DNA of 64,000 bases from Limnephilus marmoratus (Eukaryota; Arthropoda; Insecta; Trichoptera; Limnephilidae). Shown here in pieces: positions 41,850 through 51,570 of the stretch. The notes under the pieces were generated by a model that was not told the origin of the DNA, made no database searches, and saw nothing but the letters and a program-made list of their open reading frames with translations. The translations under genes and the position numbers were made by a program. The DNA lies in contig OU862915.1 of NCBI GenBank assembly GCA_917880885.1, positions 35,162,676-35,226,675 on the forward strand, given 5' to 3'. How positions within the stretch are numbered: the stretch's first letter is position 1; every line of letters starts with the position of its first letter.

Positions 41850-42268
41850 GTTCACCGTTTTTCTCATTTTCGACTATTGACATTTAGTGTGTTATAAAGA
41901 GGGCGGCATAATATGTCTAATAACAAAAGCAAAACAATCAGCGCATTGACGTTTGACGATTTCGAATTTTTGGAATTCACTCACACTTAAATATATTACT
42001 TATATTTATCACAATATTGCTGCAGCTCTTTCAAAAGATGAGAATACGATTACGTAAAGAATGTATGATGAAGAGAATTTTCTTCATAACTTTTTTTTTC
42101 CTGAATTTTTCCGATATTTTAATAGCTATTCTGCTATTCGCGGCAGAGATAAATCCAACAAATCAAAGATCATAAAAATCGGTCTAACCGTTCTTGAGTT
42201 ATAAATGGTTTAACTAACCTAACTTTTACGTGATATGAAATAACAAATAAAATAAAATATGTTGTTTT
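41850..42268. other. Non-coding, nothing recognised
   Basis: AT-rich sequence between two retroposons. No gene. Confidence 0.35.
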
Positions 42269-42269
42269 G

Positions 42270-42770
42270 ACGGCCACCGTGGTCCAGGGGTAAGGTTGTT
42301 TATTTACTAGCAATCCGAAGGTAGTGGGTTTAATTTTTAAATCCCGGCGTTAAAAAATAATTTTTATTGATTGATTTGTGTTACTTCACCATCAGAGCGG
42401 AAAACACTTTTAGTATCGCCCCGGTCTTATTCTTTCGTATGGTGGGGGGTCAGAGGGGGGCATCTTTGTCTGCGAGACAGTCTAGGGCCTCATCAATCCC
42501 GCCGAGGATTCGTTGACCACATGTTCGTTGGTCTGCACCGCAACGCATTCACACATGCCCCGGTGTAAGATCACCGTTTGGTTTTTGAAACATGATTTGA
42601 AATAGCTTTTGCCCTGTTTGGTGAATAGATCTGTAAAGCCAGGTACTTATCCTTCTTCATTTTTCCCGTATTTTTTCTCTCACCACTACGTTCAGTCTCA
42701 CAACATGTCCCAATAGGGGATTCCATAGTTTCACTGGCTCCTTACTCTTGCGCGGTATTCAAATGAAAAT
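42270..42770 (+). mobile_element. tRNA-derived SINE, copy 1, with internal insertion
   Basis: The 5' tRNA-like head reads GGCCACCGTGGTCCAGGGGT...AGCAATCCGAAGGTAGTGGG...AATCCCGGCG. The body has AAAACACTTTTAGTATCGCC and AATAGCTTTTGCC; the end has CCAGGTACTTATCC, CTCACAACATG and CTCTTGCGCGGTATTC. Compared with the copy at 51.83 kb the B box is degraded. A 139-bp sequence has inserted after the AGTATCGCC block. Confidence 0.75.
42426..42564. mobile_element. 131-bp insertion with 8-bp direct repeats inside the SINE
   Basis: GCCCCGGT at 42,418-42,425 is repeated at 42,557-42,564. Outside these, the SINE is continuous with other copies. The insert (ttattctttcg...acacat) has no obvious inverted ends. 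An 8-bp duplication is typical of hAT-type elements, but the class is unproven. Confidence 0.5.
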
Positions 42771-42779
42771 ATATATTAA

Positions 42780-43338
42780 GGTAAAATAAAATTAAAAAAT
42801 CGAATTGGACAATATGAAATCAATTCATTTTTGAAAGACATATTATTTCAATTGCCTAGTGTGAAATTAATTACATTTATCGAGTTCAACAGATATTTTA
42901 TCAATGGAATTAAATCGTTAATTTGATTGCATTGTTCAATGAACAAATTATTATAAATCCTTTGCAATATGCATGCATCACGTTCGTGTTTGTCGTTTCA
43001 AATTAATACATTCTATCGATGATTTTCAATAAAGTTAAAGAAATAATTAGTAACAAAATAATAGTATTATTTAGTAATCAAATTGATCGTTTATGTTATT
43101 TTTTGGTGTGACAACTATTGTTAAGCCAATTATCAATTTTATTGGAAAAATAATTAAATTGATCGTTTATGTTATTTTTTGGTGTGACAACTATTGTTAA
43201 GCCAATTATCAATTTTATTGGAAATGTGTAAAATATCTCTGTATTCCATTGCAGAGATATTGCCTTTTATTATTAGTATTGGCCAGCGTCTGAGTACTCT
43301 TCTGAATGATTGAAAGACTTGCACTTTTTTTAAGACCA
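42780..43338. other. Non-coding with a 76-bp tandem duplication
   Basis: The block beginning AATTGATCGTTTATG at 43,081 is repeated at 43,157 with period 76, to about 43,223. Both copies contain GGTGTGACAACTATTG. No gene. Confidence 0.6.
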
Positions 43339-43339
43339 C

Positions 43340-44080
43340 AGTGAACGTTTATTGCTGTTACGTTAATATACTTTCAACGGAAGCAATCTTCCGAACAGGC
43401 CCTCCATCGAAATGCTTGGTATAAGCATAAGTGACCAGCTCAGGTATGGGGGCTCCATCAAAGCCAGAGTAAAGTTAGCCTGCCAAAAACTGGGCGTACT
43501 GTACAGGGCCCGCAGATACTTTAATGGTACATAACTGCTAACTCTGTACAAATCACAAGCGCGCCCCACGCTTGAATTTGGCAGCCACCTCTGGTCTGGA
43601 GCTCCAAAATACCTGAAAAATACCCTCGACTCTGTGCAGAAACGGGCGGTCCGTTTGATAGATTCTCCCATCTTAACAGACGGATTGCAATCTTTAGAGC
43701 ACAGGCGTCGAGTGGGAATGCTATCCTTGTTCTACCGGTATTACAATGGAAGATGCTCCGAAGAACTAGCATCATTGATCCCTTCGGCACCGGTGCATAG
43801 TCGGGAAACACGCCAAACGCGTGCCCAACATTTGTACACGGTTGACATTTGCCACATGAGAACGGGTCGTTTCTTCGACTCGTTCTTGTGTTCAACAGCT
43901 CGGCTGTGGAATGATTTGCCGGCCTCTGTGTTTCCTCCTTCCTACAACATGGGTCTCTTCAAGACCAATGTTCATTCCTTCCTCTCCTCAAAAAGACCCT
44001 CCACACAGCATCCCAGATGACATAGGCCCTGAGGGAAATTATTTTCCTCAGGGCCTCCTGTGTGGAGTAAACGTAAAAAA
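43340..44080 (+). pseudogene. Family-A LINE 3' end: RT C-terminus with hairpin tail
   Basis: This is the better copy of the element at 310-945. A frame open from about 43,540 to 44,020 reads QARPTLEFGSHLWSGAPKY, LDSVQKRAVRLIDSP, SLEHRRRVGMLSLFYRYYNG, SEELASLIPSAP, RTGRFFDSFLCSTARLWNDL and NMGLFKTNVHSFL. This is the C-terminal domain of a Jockey/CR1-group ORF2. Upstream, ARVKLACQKLGVLYRARRYF is readable before a TAA. The stop is followed closely by the conserved tail (GGCCCTGAGG-loop-CCTCAGGGCC, CTGTGTGGAG, A-run at 44,072-44,080). Confidence 0.82.
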
Positions 44081-44149
44081 AATATGCGGTTAAATTGACA
44101 GTGTAAATTTTAGTCCTAAACGCGACTCGAGTAATGGTGTAAAACGCAC

Positions 44150-44775
44150 TTTTTTTACATTAACTCCACACAGGAGGCTCCTAGAAAAAATATTTCCACC
44201 AGGGCCCATGTCATCTTAGGGGATGCTGTGTGGAGGGTCTTTTTAAGGAAAGGAAGTACAGGAAGTTCTGGAAAGAAGAAGGGATGGGTAGGAATCTGGG
44301 GGTCAATGTGTCCAGGAGTGACGGACTTATGAAAACATCTCTCCCACTGTGATGCAAGGCGATGAGTCGAGGAAGTCTGGTCGGAGAGGTCACTGTTTTA
44401 CAAAATTTTTTACACTACGTATCTGTGTTTTACATATTTAATATGCTATAAAACAGCATTGTAAGTGAAACGGCCCGGTACATGACATTTTGAAATATTC
44501 CAATGGTGACCCAGAAAACACCAGCATTTTCACTAAACGCTTTTGGTTAGGTTTTATTCAACCCGTTTCTCTCAATGCGACCGGCCACGCAGTGGGGGGG
44601 GGGGGGGGGGCAAACGCATTCGCCAAGACTTAGACAAATCTCATCCCATGAACCCGGGCACCCCTGCATATTCACCAAACGTGGCGAACCTCTTGGGGTG
44701 ACCTATGGCAGAGGTGTTGGTTATCTGAAAAATAATTTCCGGGGTGGCGGTACCCATTCCCGCCTCCCAAATTCT
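44150..44775 (-). mobile_element. SINE-like element, copy G, interrupted
   Basis: The tail and middle lie at 44,157-44,397; the 5' part is at about 44,565-44,775 (GGTGACCTATGGCAGAGG, CCCGGGCACCCCTGC on the plus strand, i.e. minus-strand element). About 170 bp of unrelated sequence separates them. A G-run occupies about 44,591-44,609. Confidence 0.65.
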
Positions 44776-44879
44776 AAAAAATGTTTCATTCAAAAAATGA
44801 AAAAAATTTATTGTCTCCAAACTAATCGATTGTACTATATTATAAGCAAAATTTTGCCAACTTGAGATGCCAGTCTCGC

Positions 44880-45260
44880 ATGTGCTAAATCAGTGATAAT
44901 AATTGAAGTTTACTTCAAAATTATTTCTTGTTTTAATAAACATCCCCCGGGTTACCACGTAAATTTAATAAACGGATTTCGCTGAGAAATCTCCCAAATT
45001 TGAGATAAATTAAATTTCCTGAAATTATTCCGATATTCTTTTAGAAAGGAACTTTTCAAGTATGGGAATTTCGGATGTTCAAAGTTTTGGATTTATTGCG
45101 CAATTTTATTGTATACCTACCTACAATATTCCCTACGAAGCCGATACATCTTGCTTTCGTAGAAAAAATAATAAAAATAACCTACCGGCATCGATAAATA
45201 AAAGTTAAAAAAATAAGGCGCTTTCTTACTAGTCACGAGCTTTATGGGCATAAGATGCTT
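44880..45260. other. Non-coding, nothing recognised
   Basis: AT-rich, no gene or repeat seen. Confidence 0.35.
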
Positions 45261-45261
45261 T

Positions 45262-45382
45262 ATGTACGGTTCAAACACGGGCATTAGCCTAGTATGGTAA
45301 TCAAGAAAAAAACATAAAAGTGTATATTCAAAAATTGTATGAAATAAAAAAAAAAAAAAAATAAAAAAAATAAAAAAAACAT
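45262..45382 (+). mobile_element. Lone 3' end of the second Jockey-like LINE
   Basis: ACACGGGCATTAGCCTAGTA and TTGTATGAAATAAAA with an A-rich tail closely parallel 14,830-14,930. Only the last ~100 bp of the LINE was inserted. Confidence 0.7.
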
Positions 45383-45454
45383 TTGACTAATCTTACTTTC
45401 GTTTTTACAACAATAATAAAACTTTTAATTTTTAACTTTATGAGTTAAATCTCA

Positions 45455-45710
45455 AATTATAATCTTTAATTAAATGAAGACAATATTAGCGAAACTGAAT
45501 CGAAAATCTGGAGACGGAAATATCAGAAAAAGAAATTGGCTCCTCTGGGACTCTAACACAGAACCCTTTGCTTTCATGGCAAGTGCAAGGTTCCGTAGCT
45601 CAGTTGCTAGAGCCTGGTTTGTGTCCCAGTGGAGTCAATATCTTTTTCTGATTTTTCTGTCTCCAGTTTTCGACTGATTTTCGCTAATATTGTCTTCATT
45701 TATTTAAATA
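45455..45710. mobile_element. tRNA-bearing foldback element, third locus
   Basis: The ends are inverted: TAATTAAATGAAGACAATAT plus TAGCGAAACTGAATCG on the left, CGACTGATTTTCGCTAATAT plus TGTCTTCATTTATTTAAA on the right. CTGGAGACGGAAATATCAG and its inverse lie next inside. The centre holds two partial tRNA-like pieces in opposite orientation: the T-arm half (left) and GGTTCCGTAGCTCAGTTGC... (right). It is the short form of the units at 26-27 kb. Confidence 0.75.
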
Positions 45711-45753
45711 AAACTTTTGTTAATTTTAACCATTTTTAAAAATTGAATTATCC

Positions 45754-45960
45754 AACCATCACGCTATTTCCCCAAAGGGGTAGGCGGTGAGGAGAGACGG
45801 CCACATTACTCTATTTAGGCACACACTCCTTGCTTCATTCGCATTCAAATATTGTTCAACGTGTAGCCTTCCATTATTCTGACTCTTGATTTGACCCGAC
45901 TCAACATTGTGATTCACTTGATCGTGCCGTGCCTCCCATCTGAACGTTTCCAACGAATGA
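45754..45960 (-). pseudogene. RTE LINE C-terminal fragment
   Basis: A 64-codon minus-strand frame reads ARHDQVNHNVESGQIKSQ, EARSVCLNRVMWPSL and TAYPFGEIA-stop (45,759). It matches the end of the RTE element at 15.3 kb, with the same flanking AACCATCAC and CCCC.GGGGTAGGC on the plus strand. Confidence 0.75.
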
Positions 45961-46256
45961 TATTATTTTAAATCCCACAACTCCGAACCCAATATGTTTG
46001 CGTTATTGCTTTGTATATTGATCGTCCAGTTGATTAGTCAGATATTCTATGTCAACATCCCAATATTACACAGCTATGCGACGGATTCAACGGATTCGAC
46101 GGATTTAAATTTGAAACAAATACTCCAATGTTGTTGATATATTTAGTACTTACATCAATTTTATTATATAAGCATACCTTATTGAAGTTTTTTTCATCAA
46201 GTAGGGGAATATTTTTATAAAGCTATTTAAATTGACTAACACATTAACAGCATTTT

Positions 46257-46516
46257 CGTCGCCTCAGTTCTTATACGTCCAACAGACCATTTTAGTTTTT
46301 GTTCAATCTCTACTTTAAAATTAAAAATAAAGTATAAAAAACGATTGTAAATCAATTAAATAAGAATTATAACTAATGAGACCTTTAGCTTCACGGAATA
46401 TCTTAAACACCTTTCATAATATTTCATTGAAAAAATGAAAGAAAACCTTTTACTCCTGTAAAATTTTATAATGGTCTGTAGGACAAATACGAACGGTCTG
46501 TTGGACAAATGCGACG
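46257..46516. mobile_element. MITE, copy 1 (260 bp)
   Basis: Left end CGTCGCCTCAGTTCTTATAC, right end (inverted) CGTCGCATTTGTCC. TTTT flanks both sides, compatible with a 4-bp duplication. The interior AAAATTAAAAATAAAGTATA and CATAATATTTCATTGAAAAAATG is shared with copy 2. The right end carries two GTCC.ACAGACC boxes. Confidence 0.75.
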
Positions 46517-46519
46517 TTT

Positions 46520-47675
46520 TGTCGGCTGAAAGAAACAAAAACTTTTTGGATTTTTTATATTTTATACTTAGGTATATTATTATTAAATTATACTGTGTGG
46601 ATAACATTCAATAATATTTTTACTTTATATTTATTTTTGTGCAAGTGTTTTAAACAGTCGTTTCCTGCACTATTTACTAGTATAATTTCATTAATATTGT
46701 TGTATGTAAAAGCCTAAATAGGCGTAAATAAATAAATAAATATCTCCGATAAATCTAAATTTGAGATGAGTATGCAGTTATATGTAAAAGTGTACCCTCT
46801 ATCTGGATCAATACTCAGATTACTCATAAACATAACCAAATCAATTATAATGCACAAAAACTTTGTGTTCTCTGGGTCACCCTTGGGATATGGGATAAGT
46901 CGTAGAGGGCATTTATGTCTTCTGATGCTATTTAATAGAATATGTAATATGTAAAACACAGGCAGGTGTAAATAAAATTAGATTTATGATGAGCATTCGA
47001 ATAGTACTTTCCTCATCATCTCGAAACTTTGTATTTGGAGATATCTGACTAATATCTGTGAATTAAATAACTATCTATGAATTGCTGTTATTTTTCTAGT
47101 TTTTTTGGTTATTTGTTTATTATTGTGACAGCTGTTTCGGCTATCAAAGCTTCTGACAAACGTGGTTAGGTCAAACGGAGATTTTACTACGTACATAATG
47201 TTCAATCAAAAACTTAACTTAAAACCCGGTAATTTTAAATCAGTAAATTAGTGTTGTGGCTAAAAAATATATTCTACGCATAAATTTCAATAGTTCTTCA
47301 GAACTTCAAAATTTGTTTACGTTTTAGTTAATCTATGGCCTTAAAAATTTACGAGCAGTTCGTAAAATTGTATATTACTTCACTTTCCCTTCCAGTTCAC
47401 CGCGAACTTATTTTCCAACGAAGCGATTCTGAAATATTCGAGATAAGATATTACGGCACACGGTGATCAAAATGTTTTCCTGAGGAAATTATATCGGCGG
47501 ACCAATATAACTTAAAATAAAAATTACATTCAGATCACAGGATTTTTTCTGATCATGAGCAAATGTACACCGGTTTACTACTGATGTTATTTTTAGATAA
47601 TCATTAAAAAGATGGATGTATGGACTGATTTCTATTGATAACCTATGTGTCCTAAGATCAACAGGGTTTCATCTT
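46520..47675. other. Non-coding; two short retroposon tails
   Basis: At 46,697-46,741 a GCCTAAATAGGC hairpin is followed by GTAAATAAATAAATAAAT. At 46,950-46,975 GGCAGGTGTAAATAAAA is similar. These look like LINE/SINE 3' ends. The remainder shows no gene. Confidence 0.45.
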
Positions 47676-47678
47676 TTT

Positions 47679-47843
47679 TGTTATTAGTTTTTGGGGTATT
47701 ATGCCGTGTTGCGCTACCTCCTTCTTTAGCCAACATTTCATCATCAGGGCAAATGTGATGATGGACACTGTAAAGCTGTCCGAAACGTTGGCTAAAGAAG
47801 GAGGTAGCGCACCACGGCATAATATCCCAAAAACTAATAACAA
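47679..47843. repeat. Inverted repeat with hammerhead-like core
   Basis: Arms of ~62 bp (47,679-47,740 and 47,782-47,843: TTGTTATTAGTTTTTGGG..., and its inverse) surround ~41 bp. The plus strand reads GTGATGATGGACACTG TAAAGC and TGTCCGAAACGTTGGC. A GGACA/TGTCC stem closed between a (C/G)TGATGA box and GAAAC is the hammerhead ribozyme layout, with GCCAAC upstream able to pair with GTTGGC. The first core base is G instead of C. The ORFs across it are chance. Confidence 0.5.
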
Positions 47844-47849
47844 AAATAC

Positions 47850-48630
47850 TTTTGGCCGTGAAGGCCTAAAATCGCATCTCAGGGTTTCATCTGTTCGGCA
47901 GCATTATGTGTTAACCACTGAAGCGCTTCAGGGCTGCATTTTGGCCATCTTGCGAACACCCGCGATAGTCAACATTTATTGGAATAATTTCAAAAGTTCC
48001 CGCGCGTTGGAATCTTCGTTTAATGACACAGCTAATTAAGTAGTTTCACATTTTAACTTGGGATGTCGCGCATCAATTTTGAATTATTTGTTATTGACAT
48101 TCCGTGAACCGAAATTATTGAAATACTTTTTCTTGATCATGGGTTTACATATTCAAAAATCAATGTTCGAATTTAAATTGATACCTGTGATTATCAACTA
48201 GACCATAGACAACACATAGAAGTCATAATATTTAATACTGCTCGAAATACGTACCACGAACGACAATTTTAAAGTAAATAATACGCAGCATTCACGCGTT
48301 CATAAATTAAACGATTTTTTTAATGGATTCTAAGAAGATGGGTTAAACCGTCAAATATAGGTGAATTGCTTTAAACTGCTTTTAGTGTCTGTCTAGCACT
48401 AAAAGCAGTTTATATACCACTATGTTTAAATTCGGAGGTATGATGTTTTGAAAGAGGGCGGAAATATCCAAGCCGAACGCATAACATTTCGAGCGCTCAA
48501 GGCTGATTAAATTGAAATCTGAATAATAAGTACCTACTCTTTAGAGCACCTTATTGTGGCTTGATATCACGTATCAAACAGAATCTTGTTGTTCAAAGGC
48601 CATGGCTACAGGTACATGCACTACATATAT
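47850..48630. other. Non-coding with one strong hairpin
   Basis: Perfect 16-bp arms TAAACTGCTTTTAGTG (48,372-48,387) and its inverse (48,397-48,412) flank a 9-nt loop. No gene is recognised. Confidence 0.5.
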
Positions 48631-48924
48631 CGTTGCCTTAGTTCTTAATTGTCCAAACGACCATTTTAGCTATTGTTCAATCTCCACTTTAAAATTAAAA
48701 ATAAAGTATAAAAAATTATTGTTAAATCACTTAACTCAGAATAATACTAATAAGACCTTTGCCTTTCCAAAAATAGCTTTATCTTTAACATATATCATAA
48801 TATTTCATTGAAAAAAGCCCCGAAAAAGGGCTTTAATCAATAAATAAATGAAATAATGAAAGAAAACCTTTTCCTCCCGTAAAATCTTCTAATGTCGTTT
48901 GGACAATTAAGAACTATGGCGACG
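48631..48924. mobile_element. MITE, copy 2 (294 bp)
   Basis: The terminal repeats pair CGTTGCCTTAGTTCTTAATT with CGTCGCCATAGTTCTTAATT (both then GTCCAAACGAC). Flanked by ATAT on each side. It shares its interior with 46,257-46,516 but has an extra ~40 bp at about 48,813-48,855: a GCCCCGAAAAAGGGC hairpin followed by an AATAAATAAATGAAA tail. This looks like a tiny retroposon end lodged in it. Confidence 0.8.
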
Positions 48925-48929
48925 ATATG

Positions 48930-50620
48930 TCTAAAAAATCTTGAATTCATGATGTTTTATTGACCGATGAAAGTTAGTTGGATAAACATTTGTCCATTTG
49001 GACAATCTTTATCAAATTAGATGATCTTGGAAGGTTTTTATTTTCGCCTATTTGGATTAGTTTTCTATCCATTTGTACAATATATTTGACCTTGGCAGTG
49101 TCTGTTTGGAAAAACCTACTATTAGTACTTTTATAGCACACAGAGAACTTTTTTTCTAAACTGTAAAATATTTAAGGACATTTTGCTTTTTTATCAGTCC
49201 TCTCCTTACAACTTTCCCAACAGAAAAATTATGTTTAATAATAAAAACACATCAAATTGAATCTAACTTAAAATGCTTCTACCCATAGTCAAAGTTAAGA
49301 TGTAAATTAAGAAATAAAAATTTCATTCACACAAATAAATTAAAATATAATAAACACCCTGTAAAAGCGAGGTAAAGAATATAAAAATGATTACCACGTA
49401 CATTAAGTTTTACGGCAAAGCAAGTAGATACGTAATATCTGTCTGAGTCCCCACTCAAACGAATTTTATCTTTGAGCTTTCCATCGCTATTTCAAGCCAG
49501 GGGGAACTTTGATAACGTAAATAAAGTCAGCATTTTCAATGCAACATTAATATTCTGTCTGAACAAAATTATGTGATAGTGGTAAACTCTCATTTTGTAC
49601 ATTTCTTCTGCCAGTTTCCTTTTGATGCTTGCGGTGTTTTGATTTCTTTCTGTGCACTTATTTACGTTTAAAGATCTTGAAATTGATAAAAGAGAATGTA
49701 CAGATTAAATTAATGTAGTGTACATGTATAATAAATAAATAATACCTACATAACACAACATGTATGGCGTACGAAATAATGCACCAATTTCACCAAAGTA
49801 GCACTAAATTTGGTACTATTTTATTATTATTCATAGTTTATATTTCTATCTATTTTTATAGTTATTGTTTTTATATTTTAGCAGGAGTAGTTCAAGACGC
49901 GAGCGCGGTGTATATTCATACTGTCGTACTAATAATATAATACTGTTCTTAAAACATGTTTTAAATCAATGAAAATAATTTGTAGTTACAACAATCATTG
50001 TAGCTACATCGCTTAAAAAAATCAATCATATAGATTATTACGTTCGTTATTATATCTAATATTGTAAATTTTAATATAGTTTCTCCTATAAGTGTACTAT
50101 GTATTAAAAGTTCAAACTCCTAAACACATAACCTAACATAATTTCATTTCTTTATGTTGTAAATCTTTTGTAATTCCTCCATCTTGATCTTGTTATTCCT
50201 CCATCTTGTTATTCTGAATGTATTACACATATGTTACCAGGTTAATTCGGTAAATCCGATTATAATATGTGCTACCAGATTACCTTTTCTACTTTGCACA
50301 AAAAATGTATGTGTACTTATATTTATATATTTTATATACATTTTCTTTATTACACACCAGCTTCAGAGAAAAATGATTTTTTTTTTTTTTTTTGTAATTA
50401 TGTACATTTCAGGGATAATATGAACTAAACATGTCAATTTGTCTGTCCTGGAACGGAAAACTTTCCTAGTTGGACAGGAAAGCTTCCGAATTGTAATTTG
50501 TACTTTCTTTTGTATCTATAAATAAATAAAAATAAAAAAATAAAAAATAAACATGTTAGGAACGTGGTTTCACCATCCGTCAGTAGATGTCATTATTATG
50601 GTTAGTTATACGAAGTTTCG
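48930..50620. other. Non-coding; probable LINE 3' ends
   Basis: TATAATAAATAAATAATAC at 49,727-49,746 and CTATAAATAAATAAAAATAAA at 50,515-50,550 look like LINE tails. The latter is preceded by TTTCCTAGTTGGACAGGAAAG. A T-run of about 17 lies at 50,376-50,392. No coding remnant was identified. Confidence 0.45.
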
Positions 50621-50621
50621 T

Positions 50622-51035
50622 GGAATCCCAGGGCCAGTGTCATCCTTGGGGATGCTGTGTAGAGGATATTTTAAAGAAAAGGAAGGAGAGGCGGTTCTAG
50701 CAAGGAAAGGTATGAGGTGTGGGTAGAAGTCTGCGGTGATTGGTCCGGTCTAAGAGTGATGTTACGTCTGAATCCATCTCTCCCACAGCGGTGCGAGGCG
50801 ATGGGTCTAAAGTCTAAAGTGTCCCACCAAATATGGTCTCCCTGCCAAATGGTCAGCCTAAACCAGTCCATCCCAATCCAGCTAGCCCCGCAGTAACTGG
50901 GCAGAAGCGTCCAGACAAACCTCACCCCATGAACATGGGCACCCTGCTAATTCATCAAACGTAGCGAACCACTTGTGGTAACCTATGGCAGAGGTGTTGG
51001 TTATTCAGTAAATGCTACCTGTACCCGCCCCCAAA
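50622..51035 (-). mobile_element. SINE-like element, copy H, near full length
   Basis: On the plus strand (inverse of the element): CAGGGCCAGTGTCATCCTTG, GGGGATGCTGTGTAGAGG, a body to GAACATGGGCACCCTGC, CCTATGGCAGAGGTGTTGG and CCCGCCCCCAAATTC. The hairpin half and A-tail of the 3' end are missing. Confidence 0.7.
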
Positions 51036-51039
51036 TTCA

Positions 51040-51570
51040 CATTTTCAGTTAAGTATTATATTAGAATAGTATCATCTGGCGTCGATCGTGTCTAATGCAC
51101 GAACGGTTCCGATGATAGCCGAAGGTTTCTGGCACTCGAGCAGTCACTATCAATCGAGCGAATCGAAGCCTCAGAATAATTTAGAGCCTACTAGAGTAAG
51201 GACGTCTGGTTCACTTAAATATTCATTGTAAACTTTACGAAAACGTAAATGAAGCAACTAATCTCAACGTATGATTGATTTATTTTGTAATTTCCCAACA
51301 CAATTTAAGCAATAAAAATCCTTGTGGTTAACAGATAGGTACTACATTTAACTATTATAGTCAGACTGTGGTTTTCACAGATCTCGTTATTTTTAAAGCA
51401 CCCTTTAGGTCATTGTATCAATAAACGGCGCTTCAGAAAGTTATCCATTTATATTGCCTGTAAAAATATAAGGGAGCGAAAAAGCAAATATCTAAGATGA
51501 TAAAAAGCAGAGATGTTTTCTAATCGAATCTAAACACCACAGAGTTGGAAAATATCGGTACTGTGTTTGA
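51040..51570. other. Non-coding, nothing recognised
   Basis: Unique-looking sequence. No gene. Confidence 0.35.

Noticed and set aside
47632..48039. Overlapping small frames on both strands
   Set aside because: The peptide similarity between strands is just the inverted repeat being read twice.
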